Assembly: GCA_028819435.1 (NCBI GenBank)
Contig: JAPPLK010000033.1
Coordinates: 1 to 41,450, forward strand
Direction: 5' to 3'
From: Nitrospira sp.
Lineage (GTDB): Bacteria > Nitrospirota > Nitrospiria > Nitrospirales > UBA8639
DNA: 41,450 nucleotides
The translations under genes and the position numbers were made by a program. This document shows positions 32,950 to 41,402 of the stretch, piece by piece. Position 1 is the first letter of the stretch; each line of letters opens with the position of its first letter. The notes under the pieces are model-generated. The model made no database searches and had not been told where the DNA came from. It saw only the letters and a program-made list of their open reading frames with translations.

Positions 32950-33282
32950 TTACAATTCTTCCTTTTTTGTGCCTATGATCCGTAGCGTACGGTCAGGGGC
33001 ACTTGCCATCATAGCCGTTCCTTCAATTTGATAGTCTTGCACCTTGCCTTCGAGTTTCAAGGTGTATTGTCCGATATCTCCAAAAACGGAAAGGCTTTTC
33101 GAGTTATAACGGGTGACGTCAATGGTTCCGGAAAACTGACCGTTCTCTGTGTCGTAATGACCGCTATAATAGTACCCTTCATCTCCTCCAAGGAGCCGTT
33201 TGTCGTTTAGAACGACAACTCCGGATCCTACAAGGTGTAAGGTTGAAATGAACTCGATAGTCCATAAACCGTCAATCTTCAT
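32950..33282 (-). CDS. GrlR-like small regulatory protein
   Basis: The 110-residue product matches the GrlR family, a small lipocalin-like beta-barrel first described as an anti-activator of type III secretion genes and since seen widely in environmental bacteria. Characteristic segments are GLWTIEFIS, GSGVVVLNDKRLLGGDEGYY, YSGHYDTENGQFSG and SLSVFGDIGQYTLKLEGKV. Family members act by protein binding. The ATG at 33282 follows AAGGAGGAG, a strong ribosome site. The stop is 5 bp before the ATG of the RelA/SpoT-domain gene, so the two form one translational unit; the natural hypothesis is that it controls or neutralises that partner. Confidence 0.72.
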   Translation of the reverse strand: MKIDGLWTIEFISTLHLVGSGVVVLNDKRLLGGDEGYYYSGHYDTENGQFSGTIDVTRYNSKSLSVFGDIGQYTLKLEGKVQDYQIEGTAMMASAPDRTLRIIGTKKEEL

Positions 33283-33349
33283 AACTCCTCCTTTTCTGCC
33301 GCTTCAGGCTTCGTACAGTTTTTGGTTTGTCAGTTAGGATACCATGATA

Positions 33350-33525
33350 TCAGAGAAGGTGTGAAGGTGAACTCTGCTCTTTGCAAACGGGGCCGGTGGG
33401 GTAGTAATGTACGTCGCTCGCCAAATGGTTGAAGAACGGCACGTTGCCCTGAGCGTCGCCAACCGGTTGCAACACTCCGCCGTTTTGTTCTGAAAACAGA
33501 TAGAGGAATCCATCGTGCGTTCGAG
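33350..33525 (-). pseudogene. Possible C-terminal gene remnant
   Basis: An open minus-strand frame here reads RTHDGFLYLFSEQNGGVLQ, then PVGDAQGNVPFFNHLASDV and HYYPTGPVCKE, ending at TGA 33350-33352. It uses GAC-GTA and AAC-GTG codon pairs like the core genes, and its composition looks protein-like, but I do not recognise a family. Upstream, it runs without a start into the 5' region of the plus-strand gene at 33539. It may be the tail of a gene lost when the island formed, or chance. Confidence 0.25.
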
Positions 33526-33538
33526 AAAAGGAACGGTC

Positions 33539-33760
33539 ATGCAGTATGCGGGGTGGTTGGTCATGGCGTTGGGGATCCTGTTTCAGGTGCTGGTTCCGCT
33601 CGGTGTCCCGGGGCGTCCCACGGGACGCTGGTTGGGCATGCCTGCAGAAATTGCCGCCTTGTTTATGGCTACGGCTACGGTGATTGTCGGGATGGTGATC
33701 GTCTATCTCACCTGGTTGAAGCCATACGCGGCAGGTCTCGACCGGGATAGCAAACAATAG
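33539..33760 (+). CDS. Small membrane protein, probable partner of the symporter
   Basis: The 73-residue product has two predicted membrane helices (GWLVMALGILFQVLVPLGV and AEIAALFMATATVIVGMVIV) joined by a GRPTGRWLGM loop. It lies upstream of a sodium:solute symporter gene on the same strand. Several members of that family have a short two-helix partner subunit (DUF485 or DUF3311 types), so a similar role is likely, although the sequence does not match either convincingly. I start at ATG 33539 with AAAGGAA upstream rather than the GTG at 33515. Confidence 0.55.
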   Translation: MQYAGWLVMALGILFQVLVPLGVPGRPTGRWLGMPAEIAALFMATATVIVGMVIVYLTWLKPYAAGLDRDSKQ

Positions 33761-33899
33761 TCACGGCATTGTCACTTATGCGTGTGTATGAATGCCCCCT
33801 CACCCCAGCCCTCTCCCTCCAGGGGAGAGGGAGATTTGAGAGGCCAACCTTCTCTCTCCAGGGAGAGGGAAGGTTGAGAGTCGGCGGGAAGCGGTGATC
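33761..33899 (+). repeat. Two copies of the GGGAGAGGG palindrome family
   Basis: CCCCTCACCCCAGCCCTCTC...GGGGAGAGGGAGATTTGAGA (33793-33839) is followed by a second half-length copy, CTTCTCTCTCCAGGGAGAGG (33849-33868). They fill the space between the small membrane protein and the symporter gene. Confidence 0.6.
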
Positions 33900-35387
33900 A
33901 TGAGCGTGGCGCAATTCACCATTCTTCTGTTGTTGGTCTACCTGGTAGGGATTAAGTGCATTTCGTATTTTGCCTATCGGATCTCCAAAAGCGATTCTGA
34001 GGATTATTTTCTGGCCGGTCGCAATATCGGCATGCTCGCCCTGACCGGGACGATCATGGCAAGTATTTTTTCGACCGGGACGATCGTGGCCGCGCCGTCC
34101 GAGTTTTTCAGGCAGGGAACGGGCTATTTCTGGTTCTTCTTTTTTGCGCCCATGCCCGTAATCTATTTTTTCCTCGCGACCAGGATGTGGAAGCTCGGGA
34201 AAGTGAAGGGCTACGTCACCCCCGGGGAAATGCTCGGCGACTTTTTTCAAAGTCGCTGGGTCACGTTTTGGGCGGGAGCGGTCGGTCTCCTGGCGTTGTT
34301 ACCGTATTCGGTGGCGCAACTCGTGGCCATTGGCAAAACCTTTGAGGCGTTGACCGACGGCCACGTTACCTATTTCTGGGGGGTGACGATTGCCTCGGCG
34401 TCGATTGCCGCGTACCTGTATTTTGGCGGCGCGCGTGCGGTGGTCTGGACGGATATGGCCCAAGGGTTTCTGTTGGCTCTCCTGCTGATACTCGCCGCCC
34501 TGTTGTCGATGAAGTGGGCCGGTGGATGGAACGCGATGGTCGATGCCCTGGTGGCCCGTGCTCCCGAGAACGTGACGTTTGAGGGAAAAGTGTCATGGGC
34601 CAGGTATTACGAATACGGGTTACTGACGCTGTCGTTTCCGTTTTTACCCTATATCTGGCAGCGGATGTATATGGCACGCTCGGCGTCGGCCGTGGCCTTC
34701 AGCCTCTGCTCTTATCCCGTCATCTTCATCATTCTGTTTTTTTCCGCCTGGGTGATCGGGACATCGGCTTTTTCCCTCTTTCCGGACGGGTTACAGGATG
34801 CCGATACGGTCGTGGGAGCGATTTTTCGAGAAAACGCGCCCTATTTTGGGGCGATGGTCCTCGTCGCGGCCTTTGCCGCCGGCATGTCTACGGTCGATAG
34901 CCAGATGCTCTCGGCCGGGTCGTTGTTCGTCCGCGATCTCGTCCCGCTCGTGGTCACCGGGATTGATCAGCGTCGTAATTTTTTGATCGGTCGTTGGGCC
35001 ACCATGGGCCTGTTGCTTCTCCTGTACCTCTGGAGTCTGGCCCTGCAATCGGAGCCGGTCCTGGCGTTGATCGTGTTTGGCATGAGCCTGACGGTCATCT
35101 TCATTCCGTGCGTCTTCGGTATGTTCTACTGGAAACGGGCCACGTCCCAGGGGGCGGCCTGGTCCATGGGTCTGGGACTGCTGGCGTTCGTGGTGAAGCA
35201 GTTCCATCTGGTCGGGTTGGATGCGTACCTGCCCGTCATGGGTCCCATTACCTGGGCCTTGATGACGGCGGTGCTCACGTTTGTGGGAGTCAGCCTGTTG
35301 ACCAGCTCCAATGGAATGGCGGCCAAGCGACGGGAGTATGACCGATTGCTGTCTTCTCTTTTCCTCCCCTTTGTAAGGGGAGGTTAG
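33900..35387 (+). CDS. Sodium:solute symporter family protein
   Basis: This inner-membrane transporter of about 495 residues has around 13 hydrophobic helices. SSS-family features include the first-helix segment, SEDYFLAGRNIGMLALTGT, GYVTPGEMLGDFF, YFGGARAVVWTDMAQGFLL, and AGMSTVDSQMLSAGSLFVRD near the sodium site. Substrate cannot be assigned. The start is ATG 33900 or GTG 33894. The last eight codons (LFLPFVRGG to the stop) are read from a copy of a dispersed palindrome at 35363-35383, so the natural C-terminus has been replaced by repeat-derived sequence. Confidence 0.88.
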   Translation: MSVAQFTILLLLVYLVGIKCISYFAYRISKSDSEDYFLAGRNIGMLALTGTIMASIFSTGTIVAAPSEFFRQGTGYFWFFFFAPMPVIYFFLATRMWKLGKVKGYVTPGEMLGDFFQSRWVTFWAGAVGLLALLPYSVAQLVAIGKTFEALTDGHVTYFWGVTIASASIAAYLYFGGARAVVWTDMAQGFLLALLLILAALLSMKWAGGWNAMVDALVARAPENVTFEGKVSWARYYEYGLLTLSFPFLPYIWQRMYMARSASAVAFSLCSYPVIFIILFFSAWVIGTSAFSLFPDGLQDADTVVGAIFRENAPYFGAMVLVAAFAAGMSTVDSQMLSAGSLFVRDLVPLVVTGIDQRRNFLIGRWATMGLLLLLYLWSLALQSEPVLALIVFGMSLTVIFIPCVFGMFYWKRATSQGAAWSMGLGLLAFVVKQFHLVGLDAYLPVMGPITWALMTAVLTFVGVSLLTSSNGMAAKRREYDRLLSSLFLPFVRGG

Positions 35388-35480
35388 GTGGGGTAGAGTT
35401 GAACGTCCATAGAGCACGTGGGTTCACTTCCTGGCCGCCGGCTCTACCTCCCCTCACCCCTCCTTACAAAGGAGGGGAAT
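35363..35480. repeat. Pair of 21-bp dispersed palindromes
   Basis: The palindrome at 35363-35383 (centred on TTTGTAAGG) is identical to the one at 5934-5954, and the palindrome at 35457-35477 (centred on TACAAAGGAG) is identical to 5893-5913. At both loci they are accompanied by TAGGTGGGGTAGAG-like or CTACCTCCCCTCAC-like arms. Here the first copy lies inside the 3' end of the symporter gene. Confidence 0.65.
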
Positions 35481-35530
35481 GATCAACGAATAAATGAATA
35501 CCGACACACAAGGATAACTCCAACTCCCTA

Positions 35531-38500
35531 GTGGATCATCTGGTGAGCAACGACGAACGTCACTCCCCCCTTCGTGGATTACTGATTGCCCAGTTCTTTG
35601 GGGCGTTCAACGACAACGCGTGGAAGTTGATGGTCGCGTTGCTGGCCATCAAGCAGTTAGCCTCGCAGGTAGGCGCCGGCCCGGAATTCGAAGCCGCGTC
35701 CCAAGCCCAAACGACTCTCACGTTCGTCGTGTTCACCCTGCCGCTGATGCTCGTGTCCATCTTTGCCGGCGTCTTTTCAGATCGATTCAGCAAGCGATCC
35801 GTGATCGTGGTCATGAAGGTCGTTGAAGTGGCGTTGATGGCCTTGGGGACTTGGGCCCTTTACCATAATCCTTCCGGCGGCATCCTGCCGCTCATCGTGT
35901 TGGGTGGGATGGCCGTCCAAAGTGCGCTGTTCAGTCCGGCAAAGTACGGCATCCTGCCGGAGTTGCTTCCTCATGAACGATTGGCCGCAGGGAACGGGCA
36001 ACTGGAATTGTGGACCTTCCTGGCCATTATCGGAGGGACGGGGGCAGGGGGTGTTTTATTGCAAATGTCGGGCTCATCCCCGTGGCTGGGGGGAGCGGTG
36101 CTGCTGGTGTTTTCGGTCGCGGGGTGTGCCGCGTCCCTGATGGTCCCTGCCGTCCCGCGTGCGCGCGACAAAGGCGGGTTGGCCTCAACGCTTCAAGGGG
36201 CTTGGCAAGCCGTCCAAGCGGATCGCACGTTGCGATTGGGTATTTCCGGCAACGTCGGCTATTGGACCATCGCCAGTTTGGTGGGCCAGGACGTTCTCGT
36301 CTATGCCAAGGCCGTGTTGGGCCTGTCTGATTCCTTGTCGGGGCTGCCCTTGGCGACGTTCGGAATCGGGATTGGTCTCGGGTCGGTGTTGGCCGGGAAA
36401 CTTTCACATGCCAAAGTCGAAGTCGGGCAGATTCCATTGGGCGCGGTCGGGCTGATGCTGGGGTTGCTTCTGCTGGGCACGCTGTCTCCGGGATTGACGG
36501 GGACCTTGCTGGGTATGGGATGGCTGGGGTTTGCCAGCGGATTTATTCTGGTTCCGATCAACGCCTTAATCCAATGGCGTGCGCCGCAGGACCGACGAGG
36601 CGCCGTGATCGCGTTCGGAAATATTTTTGTATTCAGCGGCGTGGTGGTCGGGTCACTGGGGGCTTGGACGTTGTCCTCCGTTGGCCTTAACGCCGCCGGG
36701 ATCCTGAACGTCGCCGGGATTGCTGCAATAGCATTGACGGCGTGGGTCATTTGGCTCATGCCTGAGTCTTGCATTCGGATGACGTTGTTCCTTGTCACCC
36801 ACACCTTCTATCGGCTCCGGGTCGTCGGCCTGGAGCACGTGCCTGAACGAGGCGGTGCGTTGTTGCTGCCGAACCACGTGTCGTTTGTCGATGGATTGTT
36901 TCTGATCGCAAGCATCGATCGTCCGATCCGGTTTCTCGTTGACCGGCGTTACTACGAGATGCCTTTCCTGCACTGGGCGGCACGTATCATGGGAGTGATT
37001 CCCATTTCCGCCGGAGGATCGCCGCGGGAGATTCTCCATACTCTCCGTGAAGCCGGTCGCCGGCTGGATGAAGGTGAAGTCGTCTGCGTGTTTCCCGAAG
37101 GGCAGATTACTCGTACCGGCGGGCTCCTGTCGTTTCGCCAGGGGTTCGAACGGATCGTCAAGGGCCGGGAGACCCCCGTGATTCCCGTGCATCTTGATCG
37201 AGTATGGGGGAGCCTCTTCAGTTTTATCGGCGGAAAATTTCTGACGAAATGGCCTGACCGCGTACCTTATCCCGTCACGGTTTCATATGGTGCGCCCATG
37301 CCGTCGACCGTCACGGCGAGCGAAGTCCGGCAGCGAGTCCAGGAATTGGGCGAGGAAGCCTGGCGTTCTCGCAAGTCCGATAGGCGGCTGCTTCAGCATT
37401 CCTTTATTCGTGCGGCTCGCCGCCATCCCTTGCGTTTTGCCTTTGCCGATGCAACCCGTTCCAGGGTTTCAAGCCTGGAATCGCTTGTCGGCGCCGTGGC
37501 GTTGGCCCGGGCGCTCCGCCCGCACTGGATAAACCAGTACACCGTGGGCATTATGTTGCCTCCCAGTGTCGGAGGGGCCTTGGTCAATCTTGCCGCCACC
37601 CTGTCGGGACGCACCGTTGTCAATCTCAATTACACGGTCGGGCGAAACGGGATTGAGTCGATGGCCGGACAAGCCGGGCTCGAAACGATTGTGACGAGCC
37701 GCGTGTTTCTCGAAAAGGCCAACCTTGAAATGCCCGAAGGCATCAAGATCGTTTGGATCGAAGAGGTTCGCAAAACCATCGGGACATCAGAACGGATGAA
37801 AGCCTTGGCCATGGCCTTGGCTGCGCCCATTGGCATGCTGGAGAAAGGCATCGGTGCGATCCATCGTCCGCAACCGGACGATCTCGCGACGATCATTTTC
37901 AGCAGCGGCAGTACGGGAGAGCCGAAGGGGGTCATGCTGAGCCATTTCAACGTCGATGCCAACATTGAGGGAGTCGTACAGGTTTTTCACGTGGGTTCCG
38001 GCGACCGGGTGATGGGGATCCTGCCGTTCTTTCATTCCTTTGGTTACCTCGCGACGTTGTGGTTGGCCGTCAATCATGGCGTGGGCGTAGTGTATCATCC
38101 CACGCCGTTGGACCCGGTGGGCATCGGCGAACTCATGGAAAAACACCGGGTCACGATCCTGATCGCGACGCCGACCTTTCTGCAACTGTATTGGCGGCGG
38201 TGCATGCCGGAGCAATTCGGGTCGGTGCGCATCGTGTTGACCGGTGCCGAAAAATTATCGGAACGCCTGGCTGCCGCGTTTGAAGACAAATTCGGAATCC
38301 GGCCCTTCGAAGGATACGGGATAACGGAATGTGCTCCCGTGATTTCCGTGAATTGTCCGGACTTTCGTGCGGCGGGGTTTCATCAGCCGGCCTCGCGCCG
38401 TGGGACGGTCGGCCAGCCCTTGCCCGGTGTGTCCCTGCGTATCGTCGATCCCGATTCGTTTGAACCCCTTCCGGTGGGAACGGCCGGTATGTTGCTCGTC

Positions 38501-38956
38501 AAGGGGCCCAACGTCATGCAAGGGTACCTGAATCGTCCCGACCTGACGGACCAGGTCATGCACGATGGGTGGTACGTAACCGGCGACGTTGCCGTCCTGG
38601 ATGAAGACGGCTTCCTGACGATTACGGACCGGCTGTCTCGTTTTGCCAAAATCGGCGGGGAGATGGTACCTCATGGAAAGGTCGAAGAAGCACTACAGCA
38701 GGCCGTCGAATCCGACGAGCAGGTATTTGCCGTGACGTCCATCCCCGATGAAAAAAAGGGGGAACAATTGGCCGTGCTCCATACACTCGATGAATCCGTT
38801 ATCCCCGGCGTGTTGGAAAAAATCGCGGCGAGCGGGTTGCCGAATTTATTCATTCCCCGAAAAGACGCCTTCATCAAAGTCGATCAGCTTCCGGTGCTGG
38901 GGACGGGGAAGTTGGATCTCCGTGCCCTGAAGCAAGTCGCATTGGAGCGGCTCTAA
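35531..38956 (+). CDS. aas: LplT-PlsC-acyl-ACP synthetase fusion (Aas-type)
   Basis: This 1141-residue inner-membrane protein combines three functions. Residues 10-415 form an MFS lysophospholipid flippase domain like LplT (AQFFGAFNDNAWKLMVALLA, FSPAKYGILPELLPHERLAA). Residues 425-620 are a PlsC acyltransferase with NHVSFVDG (HX4D) and FPEGQITRTG. The rest is an acyl-AMP ligase with IIFSSGSTGEPKGVMLS, EGYGITECAPVIS, YVTGDVAVLDEDGF and the C-terminal Lys in LGTGKLD. Together they bring lysophospholipids inward and re-acylate them with fatty acid loaded on ACP. In E. coli LplT and Aas are separate genes. The start is GTG 35531; GTG 35543 is possible. Confidence 0.92.
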   Translation: MDHLVSNDERHSPLRGLLIAQFFGAFNDNAWKLMVALLAIKQLASQVGAGPEFEAASQAQTTLTFVVFTLPLMLVSIFAGVFSDRFSKRSVIVVMKVVEVALMALGTWALYHNPSGGILPLIVLGGMAVQSALFSPAKYGILPELLPHERLAAGNGQLELWTFLAIIGGTGAGGVLLQMSGSSPWLGGAVLLVFSVAGCAASLMVPAVPRARDKGGLASTLQGAWQAVQADRTLRLGISGNVGYWTIASLVGQDVLVYAKAVLGLSDSLSGLPLATFGIGIGLGSVLAGKLSHAKVEVGQIPLGAVGLMLGLLLLGTLSPGLTGTLLGMGWLGFASGFILVPINALIQWRAPQDRRGAVIAFGNIFVFSGVVVGSLGAWTLSSVGLNAAGILNVAGIAAIALTAWVIWLMPESCIRMTLFLVTHTFYRLRVVGLEHVPERGGALLLPNHVSFVDGLFLIASIDRPIRFLVDRRYYEMPFLHWAARIMGVIPISAGGSPREILHTLREAGRRLDEGEVVCVFPEGQITRTGGLLSFRQGFERIVKGRETPVIPVHLDRVWGSLFSFIGGKFLTKWPDRVPYPVTVSYGAPMPSTVTASEVRQRVQELGEEAWRSRKSDRRLLQHSFIRAARRHPLRFAFADATRSRVSSLESLVGAVALARALRPHWINQYTVGIMLPPSVGGALVNLAATLSGRTVVNLNYTVGRNGIESMAGQAGLETIVTSRVFLEKANLEMPEGIKIVWIEEVRKTIGTSERMKALAMALAAPIGMLEKGIGAIHRPQPDDLATIIFSSGSTGEPKGVMLSHFNVDANIEGVVQVFHVGSGDRVMGILPFFHSFGYLATLWLAVNHGVGVVYHPTPLDPVGIGELMEKHRVTILIATPTFLQLYWRRCMPEQFGSVRIVLTGAEKLSERLAAAFEDKFGIRPFEGYGITECAPVISVNCPDFRAAGFHQPASRRGTVGQPLPGVSLRIVDPDSFEPLPVGTAGMLLVKGPNVMQGYLNRPDLTDQVMHDGWYVTGDVAVLDEDGFLTITDRLSRFAKIGGEMVPHGKVEEALQQAVESDEQVFAVTSIPDEKKGEQLAVLHTLDESVIPGVLEKIAASGLPNLFIPRKDAFIKVDQLPVLGTGKLDLRALKQVALERL

Positions 38957-38986
38957 TCCCCTCTCTGCCGTCGCGTCTTCTGCGAA

Positions 38987-39307
38987 TCAGGCCAGCATCG
39001 GGCGATCGCATCCGCAATTCCAGCACGAGGTGAAATCTTTCGCGTGCGATTCTCCGCAACGGGAACAGGTCCAGGCCGTGGATTCATAAGGGCCGGCGGC
39101 GCGCCAATTTTCCAGAAATTGTTGAGCTGCAGCATAGTCGGCGTCATGCAACACCCAGAGTTCGGGAAAGACTTCGGCAAACGGGACTTCACCGGCCAAG
39201 GAAGAACCTCGTTGGTTCTTGATCCAGGATTCGATACCGGCTTGATCAAGGATGTCTTTCAGTGACTCGACTTCGACCAAATTCGAGGAGACAAATAATT
39301 TCTGCAT
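38987..39307 (-). CDS. DUF2007 protein with C-terminal zinc ribbon
   Basis: The 106-residue product begins with a DUF2007 ferredoxin-like domain (KLFVSSNLVEVESLKDILDQ, then AGIESWIKNQ, and FPELWVLHDADYAAAQQFL). It ends in a rubredoxin-like zinc ribbon with two CxxC pairs (WTCSRCGE and SCWNCGCDRP). DUF2007 proteins are small putative signalling or PII-like domains; no target is known. It is convergent with aas and stands alone. Confidence 0.8.
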   Translation of the reverse strand: MQKLFVSSNLVEVESLKDILDQAGIESWIKNQRGSSLAGEVPFAEVFPELWVLHDADYAAAQQFLENWRAAGPYESTAWTCSRCGESHAKDFTSCWNCGCDRPMLA

Positions 39308-39455
39308 TGTCGGGGTTGGACTCTACCTTACGCGCATTCCCTCTTCGGAAGTGCGCCCATTTACAAAGGGACTTATGCCTTTAACTTGACGGCACGTGAT
39401 GGGGAGCAGATCCGGCGTCACGTCGAGCGTGTGGACGGTGTACTCGGGCGGATAT
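39308..39455. other. Gap with a possible decayed frame
   Basis: The 148 bp hold no recognised gene. On the minus strand an open stretch reads WNEYPPEYTVHTLDVTPDLL, then PITCRQVKG, which looks protein-like but is short and has no start. It could be a relic of a gene downstream of the lipoprotein. No hairpin repeat of the common families is seen. Confidence 0.25.
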
Positions 39456-40500
39456 TCATTCCATAGAGGCCCCGTTGCCACCAGGAGGCGTGATCGTGGC
39501 GGGCGTCAGCGCGTCGAAGATGCCCGTAAACCGCCCCTGTGAGCCGTCGTCTTCGGCGAAATGGACATCCGTGGTGCCGATCACGCGACGGGGGTTGCCG
39601 TCGACATCCGGCACGTTCGAGAACTGTCCCTGCCACGTTCCCGCACTGGTCGTGATGGCGCGGTCGGGATGTGTCACGGTAATGGCGGTATCCGCAAAGG
39701 CCCCATTGACACCAAACGAGGCTTCAAAGTGCAGATCGTAGTCGGTCGGTAACGCCTCAGGATCGTCTCCCTGCCACGGCACGGCTGGAAAGAGGTGGCG
39801 ACCGGGTGCGGTCTCGATCTGGCCGACACACCCGATGCACCCAGTGAGGCGGTTTTGGTCGAAGTCGGCGGTCAACGAGACCTGTCCCGCAAATTCCGTG
39901 TACTCGGAGGAATCGGCCAACTCGCCCCACGCGCGGCCGTATTGGTACGTGTACAAGCCGCCAGCCCCTCCGACGTAGGTGGCCGTACCCGTGAGAGGCA
40001 GGTCTGGCGGTCTCGCGGGGTTGAGTTCCGGGCCATCAAGAAAGACACCGCGCGTGGCGGACTGGAACGCCCAATAGGGAACATCAGGTGGATAGATCAG
40101 CCACCATCCCGCCGCGAGGTAGTCGGTCGCGTCGTCGTCATTCCACGAAGCAAGGGCGTAGAGTAAAACCCTGCCGTCATAGTGGTTGTCCACGAGTAAC
40201 CATTCGCGGTTGGAATGATTGGGTTGCACGGGGCGGGGAAGATACAGCCCCCACGACCGTTCCAGGTGTCGGACTGTATCGAGAGTGCGGGTCTGGCCGT
40301 CAGGGTAGCGCACGTCGATACTGAGGATGCCATCGGCGAAGGTCGTCCCCGTCCGAAACGGTTGGGGGGGGGGTGGGCGTGAGGGTGGGGATTGGGATTG
40401 GAGGAAGCAACTCGGTACTCCTGAGCGAACAGCCCACCGTCAGCGAAAGGAAAAAGAGGGTCATCAGGGTTGCGAGTCTCACGGAGAGCACTTGTAACAA
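39456..40500 (-). CDS. TbpB-like surface lipoprotein, out of frame at a C10 tract
   Basis: The N-terminal frame (start TTG 40500, or GTG 40491 or 40482) encodes a lipoprotein signal, RLATLMTLFFLSLTVGC, with lipobox LTVGC, then a Pro/Thr-rich linker PIPIPTLTPTPPP. At ten C's on the coding strand (G10 at 40364-40373) the frame is lost. Nine or twelve C's would continue into QPFRTGTTFADGILSIDVRY and the long downstream frame ending at 39456. That part has the TbpB beta-barrel pattern: LPLTGTATYVGGAGGLYTYQ, FAGQVSLTADFDQNRLTGCI, GTWQGQF, GTTDVHFAEDDGSQGRFTGI. Such lipoproteins bind ligands at the cell surface. The tract suggests phase variation, or a homopolymer sequencing error. Confidence 0.72.
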
Positions 40501-40532
40501 ATGGGCCGGGAGATGTCAAAGCTGGGACTTTT

Positions 40533-41381
40533 TTAACCTTGTTTGGTCAGTCGATGAACCAAGTGGCGCTCGTCGGCTTCGGTCTCCACTTCTCCGTTCA
40601 ACCGTGCATCCAAGAGCCGGTCCAGCCCGGAAGTCCATTTCAGTCGCGGGTGAATGAATTGAAGCAGGTTGAAGTCCGCAAGCCTGGCGAGGGTTTTGGT
40701 GGGCCTGCGTTCCGACAATACGCGATGGAGTTCGGTCGAGAGTCGGTTTGCTAACAGACGGTGACAGATTTTCATGCTCACGGCCTCTTTCATCAAGACG
40801 ACCGTATCTTGATCCAGTTGAAAGTTCAGGCGTTGTTCAAATCGAATTGCGCGGAACAGGCGAGTCGGATCATCAATAAAGCTGAGACTGTGCAGTACGC
40901 GAATGGTTTTGTTCTGCAAGTCCCGTAGACCGCCGTGGAGATCCACCAATTCGCCGAAATGATCGGGATTGAGCCGGATGGCCAGGGTGTTGATCGTGAA
41001 ATCCCGTCGGCGAAGGTCTTCCTTGATGGAACTCCGTTGCACCGTTGGGAGTGCGCCCGGAGCTTCATAGGATTCGATTCGAGCCGTGGCCACGTCGAGG
41101 GTCTGTCCGTCCGCCAACGTCACGGTCGCTGTCCCGAATCGGGCATGCGTGGTGACGCGGGCCCGGTATCGTTGGGCAAGGGCCTTCGCAAAACGAATTC
41201 CATCGCCTTCGACAACCAGGTCCAGGTCAAGGTTCGGGACGCCCAGGAGAAGATCTCTGACGAACCCGCCGACGGCATACACGCGGACGCGACGTTGCTC
41301 AGCGAGTTCACCCGTCTTTTGCAGGAGCGAAAAAAGCGGAGCGGGCACACGGTCTTTCATGGAGGAGTAAACCGAGTCCAT
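40533..41381 (-). CDS. tRNA nucleotidyltransferase/poly(A) polymerase domain, probably truncated
   Basis: This class II nucleotidyltransferase adds CCA or A to tRNA 3' ends. The 282 residues show VYAVGGFVRDLLLG, PNLDLDLVVEGDG, RFGTATVTLADG, the RRDFTINTLA motif, DLHGGLRDLQNKTIRVLH and DDPTRLFRAIRFE. Many homologues are about 850-900 residues with DHH and CBS domains in front. Here the same frame stays open upstream of the ATG (reading RGITEM, like the end of a CBS domain) until it meets the repeat element at 41403. The C-terminus is also shorter than usual. The gene may therefore be the 3' half of a disrupted larger gene. Confidence 0.8.
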   Translation of the reverse strand: MDSVYSSMKDRVPAPLFSLLQKTGELAEQRRVRVYAVGGFVRDLLLGVPNLDLDLVVEGDGIRFAKALAQRYRARVTTHARFGTATVTLADGQTLDVATARIESYEAPGALPTVQRSSIKEDLRRRDFTINTLAIRLNPDHFGELVDLHGGLRDLQNKTIRVLHSLSFIDDPTRLFRAIRFEQRLNFQLDQDTVVLMKEAVSMKICHRLLANRLSTELHRVLSERRPTKTLARLADFNLLQFIHPRLKWTSGLDRLLDARLNGEVETEADERHLVHRLTKQG

Positions 41382-41402
41382 CTCTGTTATGCCACGTGTC
41401 TG

